Below, piece after piece: positions 1 through 11,557 of a stretch of DNA of 64,000 nucleotides. The translations under genes were made by a program, and so were the position numbers. The stretch lies in assembly GCA_018292915.2 (NCBI GenBank), contig JACVVK020000147.1, positions 554,001 through 618,000 on the forward strand, given 5' to 3'. Positions within the stretch are counted from its first letter, which is position 1. Every line of letters begins with the position of its first letter. A model generated the notes under the pieces. The model was not told the origin of the DNA, searched no databases, and worked only from the letters and a program-made list of their open reading frames with translations. Source of the stretch: Batillaria attramentaria. Taxonomy: Eukaryota > Mollusca > Gastropoda > Batillariidae.

Positions 1-479
1 ACAAACTACCAACTATCTGAAAAATAGAAGAGAGAAAAAGTATACATGATAAACAAATCAAAACATAACGTGGCATGCGCTGGTAATATTGACTGTTATA
101 TCACTAATATGCAATGATATGTATGCAACACATTCCTATACATATGGTCAATGTTGAATGAGTGTGTCGTGTAGAATTTGTTTGAAGTTTATTAATCTGG
201 AAACGTTTCGGATACTCAGTGGTAAAGAGTTCCATACGGATGCCCCTGAGAAAGGCAGGCTACATTTAAAGATATCAACCCTTGGGCGAGGCACTCGTGT
301 TGTGTTGTTCCTTATGTTTGAAATTAAAAAGTTGATGAAGATATGTTGGGGCTTTGCAGTATACAATTTTATGCATCAGCAAGTTAAATCAGTTGTAGAT
401 GCTGTTTTAGAGGAAAAAGTTTGAAGATTTTGAACTCTTGGTCGGTACTAGAATTTCCCGAGTGTAAGAGCTTGAAGTG

Positions 480-483
<4 letters not shown>

Positions 484-525
<42 letters not shown>
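484..525 (+). repeat. (GA)n microsatellite
   Basis: Pure GA dinucleotide run. Confidence 0.95.
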
Positions 526-945
526 ACTCAGCTGATCCTGAACGGATGAGTTCCGAATCTTGAGCTGTGCTGCTTAACGCTTGACTACAAAGTTTGGATT
601 TCAAAGGAAAACAGACTTATCTAAATCAGTCTATCTTCTGCTTGCTCCCTCCCGTGTGGGCGCTGCATGAGGCTTAAAGACAAACTGTAATCACCTAGCA
701 GCCGCCATGATATTCATATCGTGCTCCCAAGCCGAGTTATCTCCCCGCCCTAGAGCTCTCCTGTGTCGCGCGCGCTTTTGATGTGCGCGCGTTTGAGGAC
801 TGGCAGGAACATTAGAAGAGTACGGAGAGAGGTAGGGTAGCGTCTAAGACTGCCTCTTTTGACCCCACGGGTCATCGGAGGCCTTTTATGGATAGTTTTA
901 TGCGCACATTTAAATCGACAAAAAATTAAGACAGGCTGTTAGCGT

Positions 946-948
<3 letters not shown>

Positions 949-1024
<76 letters not shown>

Positions 1025-1066
1025 CAGACAGAGAGAGAGAGAGAGACAGAGAGAGAGACAGAGAGG
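949..1066 (+). repeat. (GT)n then (GA)n/(GACA) compound microsatellite
   Basis: About 58 bp of GT, then about 60 bp of GA with GACA steps, running into SINE-A copy 1. Confidence 0.95.
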
Positions 1067-1239
1067 GTGTGTGGGTGTTTGGGAGTTTACTGAACGTCCA
1101 TTTCCACCACGTATGGGTGATATCAAAGACGGGTCGCCGAGAAAAAAAAAAAGGCCAGCACGAATATTTGGCCCCAGCCGGGACTGATTCGAACTCACGA
1201 CCCGAGCATTGAAAGACCAAAGCTCTGCCGCTCGGCGAG
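1066..1239 (-). mobile_element. SINE-A copy 1 (tRNA-derived SINE)
   Basis: Reverse-oriented member of the main SINE family of the window. In sense orientation the family starts GGGGAGCCGGG, carries a polymerase III A-box-like stretch (TAGCCGAATGGTAGAGCG) and a B-box-like stretch (GAGTTCGAATCCCGGC). It continues with an AAATATTTGTGCTGGC body, a CGTTGCCCCGTCTTTGATAT motif and a 3' end GGAAAAGGACGTTAAAC followed by A/C-rich CACCCACCC. This copy is diverged and has GA microsatellite on both sides. Confidence 0.85.
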
Positions 1240-1378
1240 AGAGAGATAGAGAGAGAGAGAGCCTCGGAGAGAGAGAGAGATTCGTGTCACTGCCGGACTG
1301 GCTAACCACTTCACAAGGTGAAGACAAGGACCCTTAAACTACGATGATGCCGTTCTGTACTGCCATTCACATTAAACC

Positions 1379-1390
1379 GGCAGTGGCTTT
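1379..1390. repeat. Target-site duplication of the LINE fragment (3' side of element)
   Basis: GGCAGTGGCTTT here is identical to 2202-2213. The two copies bracket the LINE fragment exactly. Confidence 0.85.
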
Positions 1391-2201
1391 TTTAAGTTTA
1401 ATCCTCTTTATTCCCTGGGGAACATAGGGCTGCAACCACACTCCGCCAGCGCACTCGGTTCTGGGACGCCCTCTTTAGTTCGGCCCACGTCGTTCCGGCG
1501 GCCTTGGCTTCAGCGTCCGTACTCCTCCGCCAGGTCTGCTTCGGTCGGCCCACTTTGCGCTTTCCCTGGGGGTTCCAATCAAGGGACTGCCTGGTGACAT
1601 TTGATGTTGACTTTCGCAGAGTGTGCCCGATCCATCCCCATTTCCTTTTCTTGATCTCCTGCTCGATGGGGACCTGTCTTGTTCCCTCCCAGAGGTCTTG
1701 GTTGGTGATCACCAGTGGGTATCTGATGTTGAGAATGTTGCGGAGGCATCTGTTGATGAAGGTTTGCAGCTTGTGGGAGCTTGTCTTGGTGGTGCGCCAT
1801 GTCTCCGAGCCATAGAGTAGGACCGACTTCACATTTGAGTTGAAGATCCGGATCTTGTTTCGCAGGGATAGGGCTGTGGATCTCCAGATGGGGCGCAGAG
1901 TGCGAAAGGCATGTCTGGCTTTGTTGGTGCGGCTCTTGATGTCCTCGTCCGTTCCTCCATCCTTGCTGACAACGCTGCCGAGGTAGATAAACTTGTCCAC
2001 CTCTTTGATGTCTTCCTGGTGCAGCTGGATGGGGTCGTGCTGTTTGTGGTTGACTCTCATGACTTCGGTCTTGCTGATGTTGATCTTGAGGCCGGTCTTC
2101 TCAGCTTCTTCGGCGACTCTGTTCAGCTTCTCCTGCGCATCTTGTTGTTTGTGGGAGAGGAGGGCGATATCGTCCGCGAAATCCAGGTCCTCGAGCTGTT
2201 T
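1391..2201 (-). mobile_element. 5'-truncated non-LTR retrotransposon (LINE) fragment, reverse-transcriptase C-terminal part
   Basis: The minus strand keeps one uninterrupted frame of 268 codons including the stop (1398-2201). It starts just before the reverse-transcriptase catalytic box, seen as LDFADDIALLSH (the F/YADD motif). The region after the palm, FIYLGSVVSKDGG, and the Trp- and Arg-rich C-terminal part (RWGW-like, GKRKVGRPKQTWRR) are typical of metazoan LINE ORF2 proteins. The N-terminal endonuclease and the first RT blocks are absent, so the copy cannot be autonomous. A perfect 12-bp direct repeat GGCAGTGGCTTT flanks it at 1379-1390 and 2202-2213, which is a target-site duplication from target-primed reverse transcription. 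The absence of frameshifts suggests a fairly recent insertion. The clade is not resolved by eye. Confidence 0.9.
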
Positions 2202-2213
2202 GGCAGTGGCTTT
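2202..2213. repeat. Target-site duplication of the LINE fragment (5' side of element)
   Basis: Second copy of GGCAGTGGCTTT. The open frame of the LINE stops being LINE-like at this point, which marks the 5' truncation. Confidence 0.85.
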
Positions 2214-2794
2214 AATTCATTCATATTAAAACAGTTTTACGCTGTGCCATTTTCACTTTCCAGATCTCCAGTTGTCTTTATTGTCCTCTTTACTTGTCAC
2301 TCTGGCCACCAAAACCACTTTCCACGTGAGTTACATTTTCCTGAAACATCAAGTACGGGTTCTTTATCTAGGGGACAGCACTCAAATCTTTTCATGGGAA
2401 AAAAATTTCGGTGTAAATAATCCAGTTCCAGTTTTGTGTGCGCTGACCGTCTCACGTCCAGTATTTATGGGACTTGGGCTGGAGGTTTCCCACGTGAGTG
2501 ACAAAGTAAATGCAGAAAGAGGAATTTATGGACAGCTTGGGTAGTTTAATGCCGTCAGATGTCTTTGTTAGTGTTAGATGTCTAACGCGACAGTGTGAAT
2601 CCCATCTGTTGCAGACGCCTTTGTACTGAGATCTGATAGACCTATAAACCGTTACTGGCATCTTTGTGCAGAAATAATAGTTTTCTCCAAGTCACCTTTT
2701 GCGGGTCACTGATGTTAGCGGCACTTCGGAGGGAACGTCTTTTCTGCTCCGCCATTTGAGGTCATTCTGACCCATAACCCGGCTCCTTTTTTAT

Positions 2795-3395
2795 ATAAAT
2801 TTATTTTATATATATATATATTTACTTCATTGTCCCTTTCGGGAAATTCGGGCTGCTTCCCCCGGGGGAAGCGCGTCGCCGCCGTGCTGCGCCAACTAAT
2901 ACCTATCATATTTTTCAATTTTACTGGGAGAGGAAAGCCGGATAACCCGTAGAAAAGCTCCCGATGAGCAGCCCGGTACCCAGCAGAAGCCGGTATCACA
3001 CATCACAAGTTCGACCAGGGCCCGTATGTAATAGTCGAGGTTAGGGCTTTTAGCCCTGGGTTAGAGTCTAACCTTGAACTAAACTAGCTCTAGGGTTAAA
3101 TTTTCTGTTCTTCTTTGTTTTAAATCAGGAAGCGGGTCCATTCCAGCAAGGTGCCTATGCCGTTATAGAAGGATTTTTATCTTTCTTCGCTTCTTTTTTT
3201 TTAATTTAATTTTGTTTTGGGGGTTTCTTTTGTACTAGTCTGGGTTAGGCCCGTTGCCGTGGGTTAAATTAACCTCGAGTTTTACATACGGGCCCTGAGC
3301 TCTAACTCAAGCTTCATCGCAGTGACAGCGGTGACGGCCGTTCAGTAGTGCAGCGAATAAGTCCAACGTGCTACCTATTAGACCACCGCTCACAT
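2795..3395 (-). mobile_element. SINE-C copy 1, split by a MITE-like element
   Basis: Reverse-oriented element sharing with 47566-47895 the 3' block read on the plus strand as TCCCTTTCGGGAAATTCGGG, the CGATGAGCAGCCCGG block, the GATATGTGATACC-type block and the head with CCACCGCTCAC. An A/T-rich tail lies at its lower-coordinate end. The element is interrupted at 3017-3296. Confidence 0.82.
3017..3296. mobile_element. MITE-like element with terminal inverted repeats
   Basis: The segment begins AGGGCCCGTATGTAA and ends TTACATACGGGCCCT. Further inwards TCGAGGTTA and its complement also pair, giving terminal inverted repeats of about 28 bp with two mismatches. It lies exactly where SINE-C copy 1 is interrupted, so it is an insertion of 280 bp. 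It has no coding capacity. No convincing target-site duplication is visible, and the superfamily is not assigned. Confidence 0.75.
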
Positions 3396-4461
3396 TTACA
3401 TCAAACTTTTCAATAATTATTCATGTGGGTCTGCCGAGTCTTCGGCGTTGTACATTTTTATAACTGTAATAACGTAGCTCTCTCTCTCTCTGCGTTGAGA
3501 GTGTTTTTTTTTCCCCCAGTAGCATCCTGACAGATCGTTGCTTCCCATTGACTGGTAGAAACCTGTTTCGCTAGCACTGTATTTCATTCTGCACTTTCTT
3601 ATGTCATTACAGAATAAAAATAGAAAGTTGACGAGAGCCCCTCTCTCTCTCTCTCTATCTCTCTCTCTCCCCTGTAGTGTTTTGTGTTTGTGTTTGTTTT
3701 TTTGTTTTTTAACCTCAGTTGCATGCAAGTCCGCTTCAAGCCAAAGAAAAGGGAAAAAAAAAATTCCCCTCTCCTCCCCCCCCCCCCTTTTTTTTAAAAC
3801 TGGGCTGAGCGTTCCTTCTTCACAGGTTTTTATTTTATTTTTTTTATTAACCACTACAGTATTATTTCTCTTTGTTTTCATTTTTTTCTGTAGTGTTGAT
3901 TTACCATAATTACAGGATTGAGTTAATCTGTCATTGCAGTACTGTCACAATGTATGTGTTCCACACTGGGCATTGCCTTAAGCTGTCCTTGTTCGTGCTC
4001 ATTACCTGTTACGTTTCTACAGCATGTATTGCAATAAACTTGTTTCAACCAAAGTTGGCGATCCCATAAGTAGGACCTCTGCAGCTAAGCGTTGTGAACG
4101 CGAGGGCCTCGGATGGGGACCTTCGCACGCAGAGAGTTAAGTAGGTTTATTTTTTTTCTGGAAAATTTCTTGGAGATAACGAGCGTGGTCTCTGTCTTGG
4201 AGAGTTGAAGTTCTGCGCTGCGGGAGTGGAACAATGGATTTGAAGATCATGGATTGCTGTTAGTTTCTCACCTCAGGCTTGCAAATGAACGAGGAAGTAG
4301 GCATTGGTTTTGGGCACATCTGTCAGTCCCATTACTGATAAAACTGAAATTTTATTTGGTGAGGAAAACTGAATCCACAATGAGCCTGCCCACGAGAGGG
4401 ATTCGAACCCTGCACTTCAGGATCCGCGGGCGGACACCTAAACCTCTAGGTCGGATTCCCT

Positions 4462-4563
<102 letters not shown>

Positions 4564-5310
4564 CCATAAACCCCCCTTCCCCCGTTTCCCTCACACCACT
4601 CCCCTCCCCCCCTCCTCTTCCTGCCCCCCCCCCCTCGTTCCCCGCCGTTCTCTCTCCGCCCCATCTCCGATCAGCAGAGGACCCCAAAACTCGTTTCATC
4701 TATATACATGTACCGTACTGTACATTGACACCGAGGCCAGGCCGGTCGAGCGAGAGTGGTATACACTGATACAGAGCACAGAGCGAAGGGGTACCTCACT
4801 CGACCGGCGCCCCCTCCTCGTAAAACCGACTTCAAACGCACGGCATGAGTGGGAGAATATGGGTGCCTGATTGAAGACTGTCAGCCCTCTTGTCATAATC
4901 CAGCATCACCAGTCGTTCCCCCTGACAGCTCTTTGAAGAAGTCTGTTTGAAAGGCGCACTTCTCAAGCGTATTTATGGGGTGACTGACGATTCTCGACAG
5001 ATGCTAGGGTCCGAAAACCCAATGCAGGCACCTACTGTTCGAAATTATTATGCAAACGGGACAACGTGGTGGTGCATGGGGGCTTCCAAAGAGGAGTTGT
5101 CTTCCCCACTTTGAAGTCGCCGAGAAGGAGGAGAAAGAGTTATTTCCTCTTCCCAAGCTGCGCCGTTTGCGCCGTGATTTTTTTTTTTTTTTTTTTTTTG
5201 AAGTGGCAAAACAGATTGACATTTTCCGTTGAAAATGAGTAAACCTGGACTGAGCGTTGCTGCCCGGAGAAAAGCAGAATTCAATACACACTGAGGCAAT
5301 AAATTTAAAA

Positions 5311-5312
<2 letters not shown>

Positions 5313-5381
<69 letters not shown>
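5313..5381 (+). repeat. (CT)n microsatellite
   Basis: Uninterrupted CT run of about 69 bp. Confidence 0.95.
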
Positions 5382-5385
<4 letters not shown>

Positions 5386-6422
5386 TGATCTATGTGGTGT
5401 TTACGCACGTACCATTTATCATTCCTTTCAAATTCTTACACTGCCGTCTGACAGTTTCAAATAAATCATCATATCACGGATAATGAGATGGTAGCTTCCA
5501 AGCATTATCGATTTCCAGTTCGACTTCTGTTCTTGTTTTGAGGTTTTGCTTTTTTGGGTGTTTTTATTTTATTTTCTAGATTTATTTTGCTGCCGGTTTT
5601 CTACTTTCAACAACCACAAAATGACATAATCTGAGTTACATGTAGGAAACAGCTGGAATTTCAGTACAAACCTCGTGTACAGTCAACAACACACGAAAAA
5701 ATTGTTGTTTGAATTTGCATAAGCTATAACTTAAGCTTTCTGTGTAGTCGTGTTTGTTATTTCGAACCCAGGGTACTCCGTCAGATTATACTCAAGTGTT
5801 TCTTCACTTAGTAAGTTGTGAAAAATGACGAGTCGTCTGCGGGAGTTATTTCCCCTCCACGGAAAACAAACTAAAGCGGGGATACAGCAATTACAAGAAC
5901 AGCTCATTGGGATTCGCTCAAAACCTTTTTTTTCTTTTCTTTTCCTCTCTCGCTTTTGAAAGCAAAGACAAGAGAAGAGGGTGATGGATAGCCAGGGAGA
6001 AACCCACCAAAAAACAATTCACAAGGGAGCAGTTGTCGTTAACGAACTTTAAAAAAGACGAACCGGCAAATAGAAGAAAAAGATTTGTTTCCCCTCGTTT
6101 TGGACGCGAGGTCTAAGTCAATTGCACGGGCCGTGCGCGAGTCGGAGGGGCCATGAAAGAAAACGGGATAATTACCCTCTCATCTCCTGATGTGTTTGCA
6201 GTCGTTTAGCGGCAAGTCAAACCCCGTGATGGATGACGTCAAAAGGCAAGTGGTTGGAGGCAAAACTGACGACAGAGAGGCCAAAACAAAAATTCCCTCT
6301 GGTTCCGACCAAAGGGCCACGTCGAATTCATTGGTTTAAACATTTTTATTCATTGAAACGGGATCACCGTCAAGCAGTAAACAATATTACGTTGAAAGAG
6401 AGCACAACATGTAAAACTTTTA

Positions 6423-6531
6423 AAACCCTAACCCTAGAATTTGTACCCTAGAATTTATACCCTAGAATTTATACCCTAGAATTTATACCCTAGAATTTAT
6501 ACCCTAGAATTTATACCCTAGAATTTATTGA
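6423..6531 (+). repeat. 14-bp minisatellite starting with telomere-like CCCTAA
   Basis: The array opens with AACCCTAACCCTAGAATTTG and then repeats the 14-bp unit ACCCTAGAATTTAT about seven times. The first two CCCTAA steps match the complement of the TTAGGG telomere repeat. Confidence 0.9.
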
Positions 6532-6925
6532 TGTATGTGTTCCTTTATTGATTTATTCCTTTGTTTGTTTGTTAATTCATTTGTTTTCCCCATTGTCCCC
6601 TAAAAAATATGATCGACAAGAAGGTGTAACACTGACGCGGGCTGCACTCCCAAGCTGCATATATTAGTCTGGGGCACTTGCCGCGTTAACGCTGGATGTA
6701 CTCCATCTAGTCTAAACCACGTAAACACTAACGATTTGTTTCATTAGTGGAGCTTTTCACGTGGGATAAATCTGGCGTGTGAGGGTGGAGTATATCTGGC
6801 GTAGACAAGAGGGAGTACATTCAGCGTTAACGCTGGAAGTGCCCCGGAATATCTGCAGCTGGGGGGTACATCCCACGTATACCGGCGCCGTATTTATTTA
6901 GCCATGCATGACGTTTTGGGGAGTT

Positions 6926-7312
6926 GTGGGGCGGTCGGTGGTCCAGCGGTTAAGAGACTTCGTCACCAGTGCGGGAGGTCAGGTTCGAGTCCCACTCGGG
7001 ACAAAGAATTTTTCCTTCTCATGCGTGGAACCGTTTTTTCGGGCCGATCGTCGGGGGTTTTCTCCGGGTACTCCAGAGGTACTCGCCCCTCTGCTTTGGA
7101 AATGTCCAGTCCACAATATTTGAAACTAACGCAACTCTAAATTCCGAAACTTATATTGCTAAGCTGACCTTTCGCACCACGTGATTTTAATGCGTTTAGT
7201 GTGTGAGAGAATGCGTGTGGTTCACGTAAGCGTGTGTGCTGGGTTCTGCTCGCGGCGCTTTGAGCCAGTTAAAGAAATTGGGTAAAAGCGCCTACACAAT
7301 ACTCAGTGAGGG
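6926..7312 (+). mobile_element. SINE-B copy 1 (long tRNA-derived SINE)
   Basis: About 385 bp. The head has an A-box-like GGTCCAGCGGTTAAGAG and a good B-box GGTTCGAGTCC. The body contains CTCCGGGTACTCC, TATTGCTAAGCTGACC, GCACCACGTG and a 3' AAGCGCCTACACAATAC. It is the only copy here not broken by another insertion and serves as the reference for the other three. The tRNA of origin is not clear. Confidence 0.85.
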
Positions 7313-7673
7313 GATGTTGAAAAACGTTTTAGGTCAGCGGTAAAAAATCCAGGTAGGGCCGGCGTTTAACCGGAACCGCAGGTAATTTTTGTGTTGGCCA
7401 AAGTATACTTGTGTTTTGTTTTTTTTTCCCCGCGTGCACCTTCCCGTCATTCATCATCAGACACAGTACAAACTATTGTCCTTGTCTGGTTTGAAATTGC
7501 TTTTTTTGGAGTGTGGTTGATGAGTGTTTTGAGTAGCCCATCCTTTGTCAAACTTTAAAAAAAAAATTATCGTATTTTTAAGACGGGGTCAAGGCGAGCC
7601 GAAATAATATACATATATCTTTTAATTTTTTTAAAACACCAAATCAAGACACTTTTACGATCTATACTCCCCC

Positions 7674-7735
7674 AAAAACAAACAAACAAACAAACAAACA
7701 AACAAACAAACAAACAAACAAACAAACAAACAAAC
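7674..7735 (+). repeat. (AAAC)n microsatellite
   Basis: About 14 tetranucleotide units, followed by imperfect A/C-rich sequence to 7790. Confidence 0.95.
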
Positions 7736-8610
7736 CCGAAAACAAAAACCAAAAACAAACAAAAAAACCCAAAACAAAACAACAACAAAAACCCCACACA
7801 CTTTGAAATGCAGATTTTGAAGATAATCACCACTCATGAAATCGTTGAAAGTTCACTGCTCCACTTGAATTTAGCGCGGCATGTGTCGAAAGGCTTCAGA
7901 AATGGTTATTTGAACTGACCGAAAGTCCGTAGCGGCAAACACGCTCATTTCACTTGAAGTCTATCCAGACTCAGTGAGTCAGTGTTTCTGGCACTGCGGC
8001 GATATACTGCTGAGCTTTGTTGAGAGTTCAGCTGAGGACAGACGCGGAATAAAATACGCCGTAAAGGCATCCGAGGACTTGTTTTCAGTCTTGGTAATAC
8101 CACCACGCCACACGCCAGTGAAGCGGGTTTATTTTCATGCCCGGTGTACATACATAAATCTGCCAATCGTTTCGCGCGTTCACCGAGTGCTGCGGTCCTA
8201 CTATCCCGCCAAAAAGCTAAACTGACGAGAAATGGCCGATTTGTAGCGAAACACGTACGTCATATCAACCTCCCCGGCCGGGCGTTACGCCGTCGCGCGT
8301 AGCCGAAATGCAGAAACTGTTTTTGAAGACCGAGGCCTGACGACACGAGTGATGTGCAAAGCGGTGCTGGCCACCCGCACGGTATGTTGATACTTGGTGT
8401 GATTATCACGAAGATCATACGACGCGAGGTACGCATGCGCGCGGCCGTCGTAGATTTCCGGCTCAGTGCTGACGTACAGCATGCTGCGTGCGACATATCT
8501 GACAACGATCACAGGGCAACTCTCACCACTATGCCGACACCCCATGCTGCAAAACTGGGTAAGAAGGACTGAGCTGGATCTTGGTGGCAGCGGAACATTC
8601 TAGAACTGCA

Positions 8611-8670
8611 GTTTTTTTTGTTTTTTTTTTTGGGGGGGGGTGGGGTGGGGGGGGGGGGGGGGGGGGGGGT
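8611..8670 (+). repeat. Poly-T then poly-G run
   Basis: T-rich stretch then nearly pure G to 8670. Long G runs are sequencing-error prone, so length is uncertain. Confidence 0.9.
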
Positions 8671-8837
8671 TGGATGATCGTTGTATTGGTTGGTATGTTG
8701 ACACGGATGCCTTACTAACGGTACTGCAAGGTACGCTGAAGAGCTAGGAACACGTACATGCGATTAAGATACACAGGTGCGATTTACGGGAAAGTAATAT
8801 CTGGGGTTTCAGGATCCCCAAATAGCCACACATTTTG

Positions 8838-9213
8838 TTAAAGGGGCTAATGCTACCATTCTTTTTTATGCGTCCTGCGTCAGATCGCCCTGAGCTGTTC
8901 AAGTTCGTGGTATCTATCATCACACCACTTAGACACCTGGACAGTAACAGCGTCTGCAATGCTGGCATTGAGCCAACAGGAGCGTACTCGGTGACGTGGC
9001 GACCACACTGAGCGCTCCAGTAGCGTAACAACAGAACAACAGTGTAGATTTTGAATGTTCGACCGCTTGCTCGCAACATTGTATTGCACTGAGAGCTTTA
9101 CTAATCCTCCAGATAGAGTGTTTCAAGCATACAGGCACACTGACGAGCAAAACTGTTCCAGAGCATACGCTGCTTAGCAAATATGGAATTATGCCAAGTT
9201 ATAACATAACTGA
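8838..9213 (+). repeat. Dispersed repeat R1, copy 1
   Basis: About 350 bp shared with 35473-35835 and 37850-38225. Landmarks in order are GTTAAAGG, TGAGCTGTTC, GTGGTATCTATCATCACAC, CAGCGTCTG, GAGCCAACAG, AGCGTACTCG, TTTTGAATGTTCGACC, ATTGCACTGAGAGC and AAACTGTTCCA. No tRNA-like head and no terminal inverted repeat were seen. Class unknown. Confidence 0.82.
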
Positions 9214-10558
9214 AGGAAAAGCAAACAGAAGCTGAAACGCACAGCATCTGTCACAGTCTTGCTGCACGGCTGACTAGGAGACCCCCCCCCCCGGCCGTTG
9301 AAGTTCTCGTTCGCACGATCAGCAAGTTGCATTCAGGACTCTTTTAACCCTAAACGAGAGACTACTCCGAGCTTACAGGCGCGCTCTCAAGAACAACTAA
9401 CTGCACCAAACAAAACCTCTGTGTTTAGTGAAGTCTAGAAATGTTTAACTATGGGCCTTTAAAGAAGTCCTATTTAAAAAAAGAAAGAAAAAAAGTTCAA
9501 ACTCTAAAACCAGATGTCAGTTTGCCTTGTCTTCATGGTAACTACTGTAAGGACACGGTTCACCCATACGCACCGCACCAGGGCGAACAAAGGAGAAGAA
9601 GCAAGCCTCACTTAACGAAAGAACGCCCAGAATATTGCACGGTTATTTGTCTAATATCAGGAGGAATGCACAATTGTCTTCCTAATGTACGAAAACGTGG
9701 CTCATCAGAAAGCCACAAAACCAGCTGTGATATTTGGTTACGTGACGGTATTAGCTTCCGGGGCATGTAGTAGCAACTCGGCTAAATATAGTAGAAAATC
9801 TTTGCCCCTTTTAAAATTTGTGTGCAGAGTAAAAAAAAAGAAAAAAAAGGCAATCTGGTGCTTTTTGTTGGCTTTGTAAACAAGTTTCATGCCAGGTAAT
9901 AGTAAAATTAGGGGGAAATGAGGCTGGCTTGTGGACTGTTTGTATTCATGCGCGGCTGGCACAGGAGCCAGCAGACGACCGTGGAATGAAGGGGTATGTG
10001 GTCGCTGCCAACATTGCCAAAAAACGGAACACTGGAATTTGTTGAAATTTACTCTACACATGAGTCTATGGCTGCCTGATTTTTGTGAATTTTTTGGTGA
10101 ATTTTAAAGCATTTCTAGGGTGTCATCTGCAACGTTATGTGTAAGAGGAATATATAGCGTTTTCCTCCAGATTTGCATCTGTGTTACGTAGCCTGTATTT
10201 TGCCTCTTCTTGCCTTCCAGTTGCACACGTGTGGTCGTCTCTGGACGTCGGGTATCTCATCCATTTCTGCATTCTGACATTCTTAGTTCTTGTCTTTACG
10301 TGAAATCGCTGGTACATAAAGAAAGATACGAAACAAATCTTTCAGAAATTATACATATGTACCAGTGGGAGTCCATACCGTGTCTTTGTTAGCCGGACCA
10401 TTTCTCCTCTAGTGAAGAGTTTTATAGCGTTGGGTTGTGTTGATGTTATGCCGACATGCGTGACTCCACTCTCACAGTTGTGGTCGCTCAGTGCACAGAT
10501 ATTCGGATGGAGACAGCACCACTTTATTGCCGACTGTTTCTTTGGGAGAGAGAGAGTC

Positions 10559-10590
<32 letters not shown>

Positions 10591-10637
10591 CTTTAATAGA
10601 GACAAAGAGAGAGAGAACGAACGAACGGAACGAACGA

Positions 10638-10705
10638 AACTTTATTTTACAAGGAAAAAAGATTAGGTACGCAGACCTGTCTTACATCTTGTCCTTGCTA
10701 AGCTA
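10638..10705 (+). repeat. Short dispersed repeat shared with 27010-27075
   Basis: AAACTTTATTTTA, AGACCTGTCTTA and CTTGTCCTTGCTAAGCTA occur in the same order at 27010-27075. It may be the 3' end of an unidentified retroposon. Confidence 0.6.
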
Positions 10706-10746
10706 CTTATATATATATATAAGTAGCTTGTATATATATATATACA
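10704..10746. repeat. Two adjacent AT palindromes
   Basis: AGCTACTTATATATA and its complement TATATATAAGTAGCT are followed by a TGTATATATATATATACA palindrome and then a (CA)n run. Confidence 0.8.
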
Positions 10747-10767
10747 AAGTAAGCTCCAGCTAAGTAG

Positions 10768-10768
<1 letters not shown>

Positions 10769-10848
<80 letters not shown>
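10769..10848 (+). repeat. (AC)n microsatellite
   Basis: About 80 bp of uninterrupted AC. Confidence 0.95.
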
Positions 10849-10850
<2 letters not shown>

Positions 10851-10971
10851 ACACACACTGTAAATATATCCAAGGAAGGAAATGAACGGGGAGAAAAAAA
10901 AAATATACCGACTATGCGATTACATACATCAAGCAATACTATCAAATGATCAATATGTACATAAAACAATA

Positions 10972-11088
<117 letters not shown>

Positions 11089-11144
11089 TCAAGACTCAAC
11101 TCAAATTCAAATTCTTTATTGCTTCGGTTGACCCATCGACAATT

Positions 11145-11308
11145 CGGGGTGGTCGAATGGTAGAGCGTTGGACTTCTAATGCTCGGGTTGTGAGTTCGTA
11201 TCCCGGCTTGGGTTAAATATTTGTGCTGGCTTTTTCATCGTTGCCCCGTCTTTGGAATCACCCGTATGTGGTGGAAAAGGACGCTACACCCCTATACACC
11301 CACCCACC
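11145..11308 (+). mobile_element. SINE-A copy 2
   Basis: Near full length, of the subfamily with CTTCTAATGC and a B-box altered to GTTCGTATCC. It ends in the CACCCACC tail. No clear target-site duplication. Confidence 0.85.
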
Positions 11309-11385
11309 GCTATGTAATAGGTTCTTTGGTTCTTTACACAGACTGTGAAAGACTGTACAAGAAGTCAGTATGTATAATCACAAGG

Positions 11386-11557
11386 ATGGGTGGGTGTCTG
11401 GGAATTTAACGTCCTTTTCCTCCATGTAAGGATGATATCAAAGACGGAGCAACGCCAAAAAAAAGCCAGCACAAATATTTGGCCCCAGCCAGGGTTCGAA
11501 CTCACGACCCAGGCATTGAAAGCCCAACGCTCTTTCATTCGGCTATCCCGGTTCCCC
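11386..11557 (-). mobile_element. SINE-A copy 3
   Basis: Reverse-oriented, near full length, only about 80 bp from copy 2 and in the opposite direction. A diverged flanking repeat (ATAATCACAAGGA against GTAGTCATAAGGA) may be its target-site duplication. Confidence 0.85.

Noticed and set aside
6950..7003. tRNA-like sequences (also in every SINE-A head)
   Set aside because: A- and B-boxes are present, but the cloverleaf is incomplete and the sequence continues into SINE bodies, so these are SINE heads and not tRNA genes.
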